This document shows positions 52,917 through 61,521 of a stretch of DNA of 64,000 nt, piece by piece. Source of the DNA: Oscillospiraceae bacterium (GTDB lineage Bacteria > Bacillota > Clostridia > Oscillospirales > Acutalibacteraceae); contig CAJTCU010000007.1 in NCBI GenBank assembly GCA_910574935.1, forward strand, positions 62,001 through 126,000, given 5' to 3'. The stretch's first letter is position 1, and each line of letters starts with the position of its first letter. A model generated the notes under the pieces. That model saw only the letters and a program-made list of their open reading frames with translations. It had not been told where the DNA came from and ran no database searches. Both the position numbers and the translations under genes were made by a program.

Positions 52917-54242
52917 CTACAGCTTTTTTGTTTCACTGGGCATCCAGCTAAGGCCCGCGTCCAGCTCAGACAGGGTGCTGGCTACTTTCTGCATCTGCTT
53001 GCGATAGATAAACACACAGTCTACCTTTTTGCTGACACCCTTTACCACGTCCTCGGCAAAGGCACGGCAGGTGGGCGCGCCACAGGCACCGCAGTCCAGT
53101 CCAGGCAACTCCTCTTCAATGGCGTCGATCTCCACCATCATCCGCATGGCCTCTGAAAGGTCTGAGGACAGAGTCATCACATTGGAGAATTCCAGTTCAC
53201 CCTCCCATTTCATCTCCTTGGGTACTGGGCCACCTGCCAAGTGATTTTGGGAGACCGGCAGATATTTGCGCAGCCGCTGGATTCGTGCTTTTGCCACGTA
53301 GGGATTTTCAACGCACAATACGCCCCCCACGCAGCCGCCAGAGCAGGCATTCAATTCGATAAAGTCCAAATCGCCGATGCGCTCGTCCTCCACCTCTTCC
53401 AGTACCCGTATGACATTCTCTATCCCGTCGGCAGCCAGGTATTTTTCATTCAGCAGGGCAGCGGCCTCTCCTCCGCTGGTAGACCAGCCCACACCAATGA
53501 TGCCGGAATTGGCGATAGGCTCTACACTTTCCAAACGGTCCATGGTGTGGGAAAGTGTGGGAAACACCTCGCTGATGGCAATGGCTCCGTCCACCATAGA
53601 TTTTTCCGTATCCAAAGGCATTTTGATGTCCGTGACTTTGGCCGGGCAGGGTGTGATAAAGAAGCAGCCAATCTGCTCCATGGGCAGCTCAGTTTTCTCC
53701 GCAGCTTCTTTTTTAGCCATAGCGGCGGCGGTCTCCATGGGAGATTTCAGGGGCAGTACGTGTTCGCACAGATCAGGAAAACGCACCCGAATAAGCCGCA
53801 CCACTGCGGGACAGGCCGAACTGATCACCGGCCTGGGCAGGGCCACGGCGTTTTCGGAATTATACATTATTTTGCGGGTAGCCTCGCTTACCAGCTCCGC
53901 TGCACGGCTCACTTCATAGACCTGGTCAAAACCCATCTTCTTTAAGCCAGTCAAAACATAATCAATGTCATCCAAATTATTAAACTGTCCATACAGAGAG
54001 GGGGCTGGCAGGGCGATAGTATATTGAAACTTGCCCAGGGCTTCTATATGGGTAAACCGGGCGCGCTTGGCGTGGTGGGGACAGATGCGGATGCACTCGC
54101 CGCAGTCAATACAGCGCTCGGGAGCAATGGAAGCCTTGCCTCCCCGAATACGGATGGCCTCAGTCGGGCAGCGCTTTACACAGTTCGTGCAGCCCACACA
54201 CTTATCCTCATGTAATGTTACGGAATGGTAAAACTCAGTCAT
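52917..54242 (-). CDS. Hydrogenase-like iron-sulfur protein (sensory/HfsB-type)
   Basis: The 441-residue protein combines two [4Fe-4S] motifs (CVGCTNCVKRCPTEAI; CIDCGECIRICPHHAK, residues about 15-55) with the [FeFe]-hydrogenase large-subunit C-terminal domain. Its H-cluster motifs are altered: L1 SSACPAVV, L2 TPCPAKV, L3 ELNACSGGCVGG without the GGGQP. A C-terminal Fe-S motif follows (DCGACGAPTCRAF, then Cys after about 16). This matches the putative sensory or HfsB-like proteins next to clostridial hydrogenases. Whether it holds an H-cluster is unclear. ATG 54242 follows a GGGGGG site; GTG 54251 overlaps it. Confidence 0.82.
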   Translation of the reverse strand: MTEFYHSVTLHEDKCVGCTNCVKRCPTEAIRIRGGKASIAPERCIDCGECIRICPHHAKRARFTHIEALGKFQYTIALPAPSLYGQFNNLDDIDYVLTGLKKMGFDQVYEVSRAAELVSEATRKIMYNSENAVALPRPVISSACPAVVRLIRVRFPDLCEHVLPLKSPMETAAAMAKKEAAEKTELPMEQIGCFFITPCPAKVTDIKMPLDTEKSMVDGAIAISEVFPTLSHTMDRLESVEPIANSGIIGVGWSTSGGEAAALLNEKYLAADGIENVIRVLEEVEDERIGDLDFIELNACSGGCVGGVLCVENPYVAKARIQRLRKYLPVSQNHLAGGPVPKEMKWEGELEFSNVMTLSSDLSEAMRMMVEIDAIEEELPGLDCGACGAPTCRAFAEDVVKGVSKKVDCVFIYRKQMQKVASTLSELDAGLSWMPSETKKL

Positions 54243-54341
54243 TGGATTCACCCCCCAGCGCTATGCTGGACCCGGACAGTAAAAGCAAATCCGGGAAATT
54301 TTGTTTGAATTCATCTTGGAACTTCATGATTTTTCTATCAC

Positions 54342-54773
54342 TTATCCTTTTCGGCCTGGACGCACGGTCATTTTTACAGTGGTTCCCACGCCTACCGTGG
54401 AATCAATGGTCATTTCATCGGTGTACTTCTTCATGTTGGGCAGCCCCATGCCCGCCCCAAAGCCCAGCGCACGCACATTATCCGGGGCAGTGGACCAGCC
54501 AGCCTGCATGGCCTGCTCCACGTCTGCAATGCCCGGGCCCTGGTCGATAAGGGATATGTCCACCCGGTCAGGGTCCACATCAACTACAGCCTCTCCCCCG
54601 CCGCCATGAATTACCAAATTGATCTCGCCCTCGTACATGGCAATGGCCACCCGGCGGATGGCATCCGGTTCATAACCTAGCTTTTTAAGTTTATGTTTTA
54701 CGTCGCCGCTGGCTTCCCCCGCCCGGGTGAAGTCGTCGCCGGGCACCTGATATTCCAGATGAAGCATGCTCAT
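54342..54773 (-). CDS. Serine-kinase-like HATPase (RsbW type)
   Basis: The 143-residue protein is a compact GHKL ATPase resembling anti-sigma factor kinases. The N box is AIAMYEGEINLVIHGGGG (near 43-60), the G1 box LIDQGPGIADVEQAM (near 75-89) and the G2 box GFGAGMGLPNMKKYTDEM (near 104-121). It overlaps the preceding DRTGG gene by four bases (ATGA), so the two are translationally coupled, and it is followed by the hydrogenase-like gene. It may regulate a partner protein by phosphorylation, but the target is unknown. Confidence 0.82.
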   Translation of the reverse strand: MSMLHLEYQVPGDDFTRAGEASGDVKHKLKKLGYEPDAIRRVAIAMYEGEINLVIHGGGGEAVVDVDPDRVDISLIDQGPGIADVEQAMQAGWSTAPDNVRALGFGAGMGLPNMKKYTDEMTIDSTVGVGTTVKMTVRPGRKG

Positions 54774-55120
54774 GAGATGTCGCAGCCTCCTCTCAAGCCG
54801 TTTTCAAACAGCAGCCCGCAGGCAGTAAACATACGGTAGGGCGAACTGAGCACGGTCATATCTTTCATTTCCGCCAGATCCAGCACCTGCTGGTTCACGG
54901 GCTTACCCCGCACAAAGATGATACAATGCATATCCATCATTTCGGCGGTACGCACCACCTGGGGGTTCATAAGCCCTGTGAGCAGTACAGACTGATCTTT
55001 CACAAAGGCTAATACATCACTCATCATATCGCTGCCACAGGCAGTTTTGACCTCCTGTTCCAAGTCGCCTTCTACTAGTACTTGGCACTTTAGAATGTCT
55101 ATGATGTCTTTTACTCGCAT
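54770..55120 (-). CDS. DRTGG-domain protein (first copy)
   Basis: The 116-residue protein begins MRVKDIIDILKCQVLVEG, then GSDMMSDVLAFVKDQSVLLTGLMNPQVVRTAEMMDMHCIIFVRGKPV, a DRTGG-type domain. It is followed by a short C-terminal cap (FTACGLLFENGL). The start has AGGAGGCAAG before it, the best site of this minus-strand group, and it lies at the promoter-proximal end. It is the gene most likely expressed first, together with the coupled HATPase. The ligand is unknown; a nucleotide is plausible. Confidence 0.78.
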   Translation of the reverse strand: MRVKDIIDILKCQVLVEGDLEQEVKTACGSDMMSDVLAFVKDQSVLLTGLMNPQVVRTAEMMDMHCIIFVRGKPVNQQVLDLAEMKDMTVLSSPYRMFTACGLLFENGLRGGCDIS

Positions 55121-55220
55121 AATCTTGCCTCCTGTATCTAGAAATTCACACCAAACGGTGCGGGGGACATGACGGAAAGAAGGAGCACAGCCACTTCTGC
55201 CTTCATACTCTCTGCTTAAT

Positions 55221-55250
55221 ATTATAACATAGTTCCCCTACAGAGTGCAA
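55221..55250 (-). promoter_or_regulatory. Promoter for the DRTGG-HATPase-hydrogenase-like genes
   Basis: On the minus strand, TTGCAC (55250-55245) and TATAAT (55226-55221) are 18 bases apart, about 100 bases before the DRTGG start. Confidence 0.65.
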
Positions 55251-55308
55251 ACATTATATGTAATTCGCCGCATTTTTCCTATATGAAGCCATTTGTATCG
55301 GTTTCACC

Positions 55309-55337
55309 TTGCATTTCGGCGTAAATGAAGATATAAT
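55309..55337 (+). promoter_or_regulatory. SigA-type promoter for serC
   Basis: TTGCAT (55309-55314) and TATAAT (55332-55337) are separated by 17 bases, about 75 bases before the serC start. It is divergent from the DRTGG promoter. Confidence 0.75.
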
Positions 55338-55412
55338 TAAATAGCTTTACTCTTTAACAATTTAGCGGATGAAAGAATTTTATCAAAAAATTTCCCTTCT
55401 GGAGGTATTCTT

Positions 55413-56498
55413 ATGTCACGTGTTTACAATTTCTCTGCCGGTCCCTCTATGCTGCCGGAGTCCGTGCTACAAAAAGCGGCTGCGGAAATGCTGGACTATC
55501 AGGGCAGTGGCCAGTCCGTGATGGAGATGTCCCACCGCTCCAAGGTATACGACGCCATCATTAAGGGTGCCGAGGCCGCCCTGCGGGAAGTAATGGGTAT
55601 TCCGGATAACTATAAGGTGCTGTTCCTTCAGGGGGGCGCTTCCAGCCAGTTTGCCGCTGTGGCTATGAACCTGATGACCAGATCTCGCAAAGCAGACTAT
55701 GTGCTCTCCGGCCAGTTCTCCACCAAGGCATTCCAGGAGGGAATGCGCTACGGTGACTGCAAAGCCGTGGCCTCCTCTAAAGAGGACAATTTCTGCCGCA
55801 TCCCCACCTTGGACAAAAATGAATTCCGCCCAGATGCAGACTACTTTCATATCTGCATGAACAACACCATCTATGGCACCTATTGGCACCAACTGCCCGA
55901 TACCGGCAGCGTTCCCCTGGTGGCGGACATATCCTCCTGCATCCTTAGCCGCCCTATTGACGTGAGCAAATTTGGCCTCCTCTATGCCGGTGCCCAAAAA
56001 AATGTAGCCCCAGCGGGTCTTACTATTGTGATCGTTCGGGAGGATCTGATCTGCGAGCCCCAAGAGGGTACTCCCACTATGTTCAACTATGGGGTCATGG
56101 CTAAGAATGAATCTATGTACAATACCCCGCCCTGCTGGTCCATCTACATCTGCAAGCTAGTGCTGGAATGGATTCGAGATGAAATTGGCGGACTGGAGGC
56201 TATGGAGGCTCGCAATGTACAAAAAGCCCAGACGTTGTATGATTTTCTGGATAACTCCAAGTTGTTCAGGGCCTGTGCCGAAAAGGACAGCCGTTCCATT
56301 ATGAACGTGACCTTTGTCACCGGTGACCCGGACCTGGACGCCAAGTTTGTAAAGGAGAGCACTGCCGCTGGGTTTGTGAACTTGAAGGGCCACCGCAGTG
56401 TGGGCGGTATGCGGGCCTCTATTTACAACGCCATGCCTCCGGAAGGCATAGACAAACTGGTGGCCTTTATGGCGGAGTTTGAGAAAAACAATGGATAA
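55413..56498 (+). CDS. serC: Phosphoserine aminotransferase
   Basis: The 361-residue PLP enzyme converts 3-phosphohydroxypyruvate to phosphoserine. Conserved elements are NFSAGPSMLPESVL (near 5-18), GGASSQFAAVAMNL (near 74-87), ADISSCILSRPIDVSKFGLLYAGAQKNVAPAG with the Schiff-base Lys near 197 and HRSVGGMRASIYNAMP (near 329-344). GGAGG precedes the ATG. serA follows after one gene, forming a serine biosynthesis unit; serB is not in this window. Confidence 0.95.
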   Translation: MSRVYNFSAGPSMLPESVLQKAAAEMLDYQGSGQSVMEMSHRSKVYDAIIKGAEAALREVMGIPDNYKVLFLQGGASSQFAAVAMNLMTRSRKADYVLSGQFSTKAFQEGMRYGDCKAVASSKEDNFCRIPTLDKNEFRPDADYFHICMNNTIYGTYWHQLPDTGSVPLVADISSCILSRPIDVSKFGLLYAGAQKNVAPAGLTIVIVREDLICEPQEGTPTMFNYGVMAKNESMYNTPPCWSIYICKLVLEWIRDEIGGLEAMEARNVQKAQTLYDFLDNSKLFRACAEKDSRSIMNVTFVTGDPDLDAKFVKESTAAGFVNLKGHRSVGGMRASIYNAMPPEGIDKLVAFMAEFEKNNG

Positions 56499-56946
56499 CG
56501 GACGTTTTTCCTTCCGGGAGATGGGCCCTGAGGATGCCGGGGCTGTAGTGCCCCTGGATATCGACTATTACAATGCCTGTGAGGGCGGCCAGTGGACGGA
56601 AGAAACCGCCGGGCGGCGCATCCGGCAGGTGCTGGGCATGGACGGCGGCTGGGGCCTGCTGCTGGAAGAGGACGGCCAGCCCGCCGGCTTTGTGATGGGC
56701 TATTTCAAGCCCTATGACGACCTGACCTCCTTTGTGTTGGAAGAGATCGTCATTTCCCGCGCCCGCCAGGGAAAGGGCCTGGGCACCCTGCTTTTAGCCG
56801 AGGTGGAACGCAGGGTCCAAGAGTTAGGCGCCTCAGGCGTGGAGCTTAGCGCGGTCAATGATGAAGTCCATCACCGTTTTTACAGCAGGGCCGGATATAG
56901 AGACGTGCAAAATTTTGTTCCGAAGGTCAAGTGGTTCTCTAGTTAG
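56491..56946 (+). CDS. GNAT family N-acetyltransferase
   Basis: The 151-residue protein has a GNAT fold with acetyl-CoA loop ISRARQGKGLGTLLLAEVERR (near 89-109) and a C-terminal GVELSAVNDEVHHRFYSRAGYRDV. ATG 56491 overlaps the last codons of serC by eight bases, so it is coupled. Its location between serC and serA may indicate an amino acid substrate, but this is only inference. Confidence 0.8.
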   Translation: MDNGRFSFREMGPEDAGAVVPLDIDYYNACEGGQWTEETAGRRIRQVLGMDGGWGLLLEEDGQPAGFVMGYFKPYDDLTSFVLEEIVISRARQGKGLGTLLLAEVERRVQELGASGVELSAVNDEVHHRFYSRAGYRDVQNFVPKVKWFSS

Positions 56947-56994
56947 CTCGTGCACTTATTCTCTGTCTCTTTACTTTTAGAAAGGATGATTCCC

Positions 56995-58206
56995 ATGCAT
57001 AAAATTCTCTGCCTCAATAAGATCAGCCCTACTGGTACCAAACGTTTTGGAGAAAACTATACTTTTTCTCCGGAGATGAAAGATCCTGAGGGCATTCTGG
57101 TGCGCTCGGCCTCTATGCACGATATGGACTTCGCCCCTTCCTTGTTAGCCATTGCTCGGGCTGGAGCCGGCACCAATAATGTTCCGGTAGAGGAGTGCAA
57201 CAAAAAGGGCATCGTGGTATTCAATACTCCTGGGGCAAATGCCAATGCTGTGAAAGAGCTGGTACTGTGTGCCCTCTTGCTTACCTCCCGAAAGATTGGC
57301 CCCTCTATGGACTGGGTAAAGACTCTAAAAGGCCAGGGTGCGGAGGTCGGCAAGCTGGTGGAAAAGGGTAAGGGCCAGTTCACCGGGCCGGAGATTCAAG
57401 GCAAAGCCCTGGGTGTGGTGGGCCTGGGGGCCATCGGCATTTTAGTGGCCAACGCCGCCCACAGCCTGGGCATGGAGGTCTACGGCTACGACCCCTTCCT
57501 GTCGGTAGATGCGGCCTGGCGGCTGTCCCGGTCGGTGCATCGCTCCCTGTCCCTAGATGAAATCTACCAGAACTGCGATTACATCACCTTGCACCTGCCC
57601 TTGACCCCCGAAACCAAGAATATGGTAAACCCAGGCATCCTGGAAAAAATGAAGGATGGGGTGCGTATTCTGAACTTTGCCCGAGGCGACCTGGTAGACA
57701 GCGCCGCGCTGCTGGCGGCCCTCTCGTCCGGCAAAGTAGCCGCCTACGCCACCGACTTCCCGGACGACAGCCTTATCGGTACGGAAAACGTGGTGGCCCT
57801 GCCCCACCTGGGCGCTTCCACCCCTGAGAGCGAGGACAACTGCGCCCAGATGGCTGTGGACCAGATGAAGGAGTACCTGGAGAACGGCAACATTATCAAC
57901 TCGGTGAACCTGCCCAACCTGGTCCTGGCCCGGGAGCCCGGAACCCTCCGGCTGTGCGTCATTCATAAAAACGTGCCCGGGGCCATTGCCACCTTCACCT
58001 CGGTCTGCGGCAAAGAGGGCATCAACATCGAAAACATGCAGAGCAAGTCCCGGGGAGAGTACGCCTACACCATTCTGGACGTGACCAGCACTGCCGCCGG
58101 AGACGTGTCCCGGGCGGCCCAGTCGCTGGACAGCCTGGACGCCATTATCCGGGTGCGGGTCATTTGCCTAAACTCTGAAAGGATGAGCCACCATGAGCCA
58201 CTTTGA
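56995..58206 (+). CDS. serA: D-3-phosphoglycerate dehydrogenase
   Basis: The 403-residue protein oxidises 3-phosphoglycerate, the first step of serine synthesis. The NAD-binding loop VVGLGAIGILVAN lies near 139-151, with active-site ARGDLVDSAALLAAL (near 224-238) and PHLGASTPESEDN (near 269-281). A C-terminal ACT domain follows (LRLCVIHKNVPGAIATFTSVCGKEGINIENM, near 318-348). It lacks the intermediate ASB domain. ATG 56995 has an AGAAAGGA box; the upstream open frame has none. The stop overlaps the start of the MazG-like gene by 14 bases. Confidence 0.93.
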   Translation: MHKILCLNKISPTGTKRFGENYTFSPEMKDPEGILVRSASMHDMDFAPSLLAIARAGAGTNNVPVEECNKKGIVVFNTPGANANAVKELVLCALLLTSRKIGPSMDWVKTLKGQGAEVGKLVEKGKGQFTGPEIQGKALGVVGLGAIGILVANAAHSLGMEVYGYDPFLSVDAAWRLSRSVHRSLSLDEIYQNCDYITLHLPLTPETKNMVNPGILEKMKDGVRILNFARGDLVDSAALLAALSSGKVAAYATDFPDDSLIGTENVVALPHLGASTPESEDNCAQMAVDQMKEYLENGNIINSVNLPNLVLAREPGTLRLCVIHKNVPGAIATFTSVCGKEGINIENMQSKSRGEYAYTILDVTSTAAGDVSRAAQSLDSLDAIIRVRVICLNSERMSHHEPL

Positions 58207-58519
58207 CTTTGAGGCCATGCAGGAGATTCAGCGGGAGCTTCAGGAAAAATATCAGGAGCGGTGGGGCGGCCTAAGCCCTGAAAAGGGCATACAGAAGCTG
58301 CTTTGGATGTTTTCCGAGGCAGGCGAGGTGGCGGATGCCATCAAAAAGACCTCCACCGAGGACCTACTGGCCGACACGCCCCAGCGCCGGCATTTTATAG
58401 AAGAAATGTGCGACGTGATGATGTACTTTAATGATCTGATGATCTGCTATCGTGTCAGCCCCCAGGAGTTGGAGGCAGTCTACCGAGAGAAGCACCAGCG
58501 AAACATGAAGCGCTGGTAA
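58193..58519 (+). CDS. MazG-like nucleotide pyrophosphohydrolase
   Basis: The 108-residue all-helical protein matches the MazG-like NTP pyrophosphatase fold. It shows the acidic helix pairs FSEAGEVADAIKK (near 39-51) and FIEEMCDVMMYFND (near 68-81), giving the E-x2-E and E-x3-D metal motifs. It overlaps serA by 14 bases with GAAAGGA before the ATG. Members remove abnormal nucleotides; the substrate here is unknown. A terminator follows. Confidence 0.8.
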   Translation: MSHFDFEAMQEIQRELQEKYQERWGGLSPEKGIQKLLWMFSEAGEVADAIKKTSTEDLLADTPQRRHFIEEMCDVMMYFNDLMICYRVSPQELEAVYREKHQRNMKRW

Positions 58520-58535
58520 GCTTTCCTAAAAATCA

Positions 58536-58571
58536 AAAACGGAGCGGCCCTTGGGGGCTGCCCCGTTTTTT
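58536..58571 (+). terminator. Intrinsic terminator of the serC-serA operon
   Basis: AAAACGG-GC-GGCCC pairs with GGGC-GC-CCGTTTT with small internal bulges, then TTTTTT. The flanking A tract may allow use by the convergent HD gene as well. Confidence 0.85.
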
Positions 58572-58577
58572 CTGCTA

Positions 58578-59084
58578 TTATTCATCCGTCCTGGTATTCA
58601 AATAGAGGGAGTTCAACAGTTTTCGCCCCGCCTGGGTCCGAAATACCTTTTCCCGGAAAGACTCCACTGCCTGCTGGTTTTGACCCATCTCATGGGCATT
58701 GACCAGATAGTCCGCCTCCAGCAATATTTGACAGTCCAGGCCGTCCACATTGGCATAGGTATGGTGGCGGCAGACCAGCCGCACCACTCGCTCTATCATG
58801 GCCTCCGGCAGCGGGAATCGCGCCAAGAAGGGCCGCAGCACCGCTTCGCTTTCCTGCTCTTGCAAGTGCCCGGCAGCGGAGCCATACTTCTCCCGGCAGA
58901 CCGGACAGGCAATGTCGTGCACAATAGCTGCCACCTCCAAGGTCTCCTGGTTCTCTTGGTCCAGCCCTTCCAGCAGTCCAATGGCTCTGGCATAGGCGTA
59001 TACCTTCAAAAAGTGGGCCACGTCCTCTTGATTGCCTTGGGAATAGTCGATCATTCCACGGATAATTTGTCCCGTCATTCCCAA
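58578..59084 (-). CDS. HD-domain phosphohydrolase
   Basis: The 168-residue protein has a metal-binding HD pattern: FLKVYAYARAIG (near 25-36), AAIVHDIACPVCREKYG (near 52-68) with the His-Asp doublet near 56-57 and CRHHTYANVDGLDCQILLEADYLVN (near 107-131). Such proteins hydrolyse phosphoesters of nucleotides. It lies eight bases after tyrS and is likely the last gene of the T-box operon, though it has no known relation to tyrosine. Confidence 0.8.
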   Translation of the reverse strand: MGMTGQIIRGMIDYSQGNQEDVAHFLKVYAYARAIGLLEGLDQENQETLEVAAIVHDIACPVCREKYGSAAGHLQEQESEAVLRPFLARFPLPEAMIERVVRLVCRHHTYANVDGLDCQILLEADYLVNAHEMGQNQQAVESFREKVFRTQAGRKLLNSLYLNTRTDE

Positions 59085-59092
59085 GCGCCCCC

Positions 59093-60313
59093 CTACAGCA
59101 CTACCTTATGAAAGACCTTCTTACCTTTTTTGATAACCAGGCCTTCTTCCAGCTGGGCCTTTTCAAAGGAGGCCGCGATATCCCCTACCTTTTCGTCATT
59201 GACGGATACGCCGCCTTGCTGCACCAAACGTCGGGCCTCCCCCTTGGAGGGAGCCAAGCCGCTCTTAACCAGCAGATCTAAAATACCGGCCTTTTCATTA
59301 ACCAGGTCCTCTTCTGTCAGCTGGGTGGTGGGCATATTTGCGGTACTGCCTCCCGCGCTGAATAGGGCCCGGGCGCCGTCTTGGGCCTTTTTTGCCTCTT
59401 CCGGGCCGTGGACCATCTCGGTGAGCTGGTAGGCCAAAATTTCCTTGGCCTGGTTTAGCTGGCTGCCCTCCCAGTGAGACATCTCGTCAATCTCCTCCAG
59501 AGGCAGGAAGGTGAGCATCCGAATAAACTTGACCACGTCCGCGTCCTCTACGTTCCGCCAGTACTGGTAGAAGTCGAAGGGCGAGGTCTTGTTGGGATCC
59601 AGCCAAACCGCATTTCCAGCGGTTTTACCCATCTTATTCCCCTGGGAATCGGTAAGCAAATTAATGGTCAGGGCGTGGGCGTCCTTTCCCAGCTTCCGGC
59701 GGATGAGCTCAGTACCTCCCAGCATATTGCTCCACTGGTCGTTACCACCGAACTGCATATTACAGCCATAATGCTGGAAAAGATAGTAAAAATCATAAGA
59801 CTGCATGATCATATAGTTGAATTCCAAGAAACTTAGGCCTTTTTCCATGCGCTGCTTGTAGCAGTCGGCCCGCAACATGTTGTTTACAGAGAAGCAGGCC
59901 CCCACCTCCCGCAATAGATCTACATAGTTCAGGCCCAGCAGCCAATCCGCGTTGTTAAGCATTTGTGCCTTGCCCTCACCAAACTCAATGAAACGTTCCA
60001 TTTGCCGCTTAAAGCAAGCGGCATTGTGATTGATGTCCTCCCGGCTCAGCATTTTACGCATGTCCGTACGGCCCGAGGGGTCCCCGATGGTGGTGGTTCC
60101 CCCGCCGATCAGCGCGATAGGACGATTCCCCGCTAGCTGTAGGCGCTTCATCAGGGTCAGGGTCATGAAATGTCCGGCAGTCAGGCTGTCGGCCGTACAG
60201 TCGTAACCAATGTAAAACACCGCATCGCCATTGTTAATCACATTGCGAATTTCGTCCTCATTGGTCACTTGGGCGATAAGTCCTCGGGCCACTAATTCTT
60301 CATAAAGCTGCAT
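59093..60313 (-). CDS. tyrS: Tyrosyl-tRNA synthetase
   Basis: The 406-residue class I synthetase has YIGYDCTADSLTAGH (near 34-48, HIGH-type region), the tyrosine pocket FNYMIMQSYDFYYLFQHYG (near 165-183) and GGNDQWSNMLGG (near 189-200). The ATP loop is GNKMGKTAGN (near 227-236), and the C-terminal S4 domain ends the protein (LVKSGLAPSKGEARRLVQQGGVSVN, near 346-370). It is the bacterial TyrRS-1 type. It is the third gene behind a T-box leader whose specifier triplet reads Tyr, which confirms its identity and control. Confidence 0.95.
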   Translation of the reverse strand: MQLYEELVARGLIAQVTNEDEIRNVINNGDAVFYIGYDCTADSLTAGHFMTLTLMKRLQLAGNRPIALIGGGTTTIGDPSGRTDMRKMLSREDINHNAACFKRQMERFIEFGEGKAQMLNNADWLLGLNYVDLLREVGACFSVNNMLRADCYKQRMEKGLSFLEFNYMIMQSYDFYYLFQHYGCNMQFGGNDQWSNMLGGTELIRRKLGKDAHALTINLLTDSQGNKMGKTAGNAVWLDPNKTSPFDFYQYWRNVEDADVVKFIRMLTFLPLEEIDEMSHWEGSQLNQAKEILAYQLTEMVHGPEEAKKAQDGARALFSAGGSTANMPTTQLTEEDLVNEKAGILDLLVKSGLAPSKGEARRLVQQGGVSVNDEKVGDIAASFEKAQLEEGLVIKKGKKVFHKVVL

Positions 60314-60332
60314 TTTATTCGTCCTTTCAAAA

Positions 60333-61031
60333 TCAAATAATATCCAACAGTTCGTTAAGTGCGCTTACAGTATGTTCAGGCGCTCCGATGTATCCAGGTA
60401 CTTGTATAAATTGGTTGACCGGCATCCAAACCACGTCCATATGCGCTTCATGAGCACAGAGTATATCAAAGGGATGATCACCCACATACACACAGTCATT
60501 AGAGGATACGCCAGCCTGGGCGCAAGCCAGCTTCAATATCTCAGGATCGGGTTTATAGAGGCTGACCTCTTCAGAGATGATGATAGGGGCAAAAAAGTGG
60601 GAAATCCCTTGCTCTTCCAATGCCTGCCGAATACCCGCATAATTGTTGCTGACGATCCCTAGTAATAGACCGCGTGCTTTCAGTTGGGTGAGCACCTTCA
60701 TAGCACCCGGGACTAAATAATAGGACTTCTCATAGCCCCGAGAGAAAATATCAGTCAGCTCACCGCCCACTAGGGCGCTTAGGTTCAGGGAATCACAATA
60801 TATTTTTACCACATGCGCTAGATACTCGTCATCTGGCATACGAATCCCTGTTTCATTTTCTTTCTTGACCTGCTCACCTTGCCAAATCTCGCTGGCAGCA
60901 TAGGCTCGTTCCACTGTCTCAAAATTAAGGCCTGGAATATGTCGGATGGCTGCCTCAAATACTTTTTCCTGAATACTAGGCTTTTTCAGCAGCAGTGTAT
61001 TATCAATATCAAAGAAAACCGCTTGATACAA
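60333..61031 (-). CDS. HAD-superfamily hydrolase
   Basis: The 232-residue protein is a HAD-IA hydrolase: motif I FFDIDNTLL (near 6-14, nucleophile Asp), motif II GIVSNNYAG (near 124-132), motif III lysine in KPDPEIL (near 160) and motif IV VGDHPFDILCA (near 179-189), with an N-terminal helical cap. It lies between a GNAT gene and tyrS in the T-box operon. The substrate is unknown; phosphatase activity is probable from the family. Confidence 0.85.
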   Translation of the reverse strand: MYQAVFFDIDNTLLLKKPSIQEKVFEAAIRHIPGLNFETVERAYAASEIWQGEQVKKENETGIRMPDDEYLAHVVKIYCDSLNLSALVGGELTDIFSRGYEKSYYLVPGAMKVLTQLKARGLLLGIVSNNYAGIRQALEEQGISHFFAPIIISEEVSLYKPDPEILKLACAQAGVSSNDCVYVGDHPFDILCAHEAHMDVVWMPVNQFIQVPGYIGAPEHTVSALNELLDII

Positions 61032-61043
61032 AATAATAGCCTC

Positions 61044-61499
61044 CTATCTCTTGCAAAAGTCGATTATATCCATTCCTGGCTTTATTTCGTATGATCCTCC
61101 GGTACGCCGGTATCCTAGGCTTTCATAAAAGCGGCACAGGCCGGGTTCCTGAAGAATAGTATCCAACTCCCAGCAAAATATGTCCGGGTATCGCTCCTCT
61201 AAAAGCCGCATAGCCCCGTGCCCTACTCCCCGCCCCTGGTATTCCGGCAGAACGCCAATAGGCGACACCCGGCCGGTCTTCTCCCACCGGCGGATGCCGG
61301 CAAAGCCCAGGATTTTGCCATCCTCTAAAATGAAGTAATAGTCCCTTTCACTGATTTTGCGCCGGATGGATTCCAGCGGCTCCATAGCCGGGTTAGTGTC
61401 ATAGTCCTGGTACTTTTCCAACAAAGCCGCAAAGCACCGCCGCTGAATATCTAGCAGAGCGGCAGCGTCCCCGATCCACGCCGGCTTCAATTGAAGCAC
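61044..61499 (-). CDS. GNAT family N-acetyltransferase, first gene of T-box operon
   Basis: The 151-residue protein has a GNAT fold with acetyl-CoA motif VSPIGVLPEYQGRGVGHGAM (near 82-101) and a C-terminal strand pair (CRFYESLGYRRTGGSYEI). The start is GTG 61499, preceded by GGAGGTG; the ATG at 61526 lies inside the T-box terminator and is not credible. As the first gene after a tyrosine-responsive T-box it would be induced by tyrosine starvation together with tyrS, which is unusual for an acetyltransferase. Confidence 0.8.
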   Translation of the reverse strand: MLQLKPAWIGDAAALLDIQRRCFAALLEKYQDYDTNPAMEPLESIRRKISERDYYFILEDGKILGFAGIRRWEKTGRVSPIGVLPEYQGRGVGHGAMRLLEERYPDIFCWELDTILQEPGLCRFYESLGYRRTGGSYEIKPGMDIIDFCKR

Positions 61500-61521
61500 A
61501 AAATTCACCTCCACAGCCCAA

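Noticed and set aside
53241-53945. 234-codon open frame on the plus strand
   Set aside because: It is an antisense shadow of the hydrogenase-like FeS protein gene, which has clear cysteine motifs on the minus strand.
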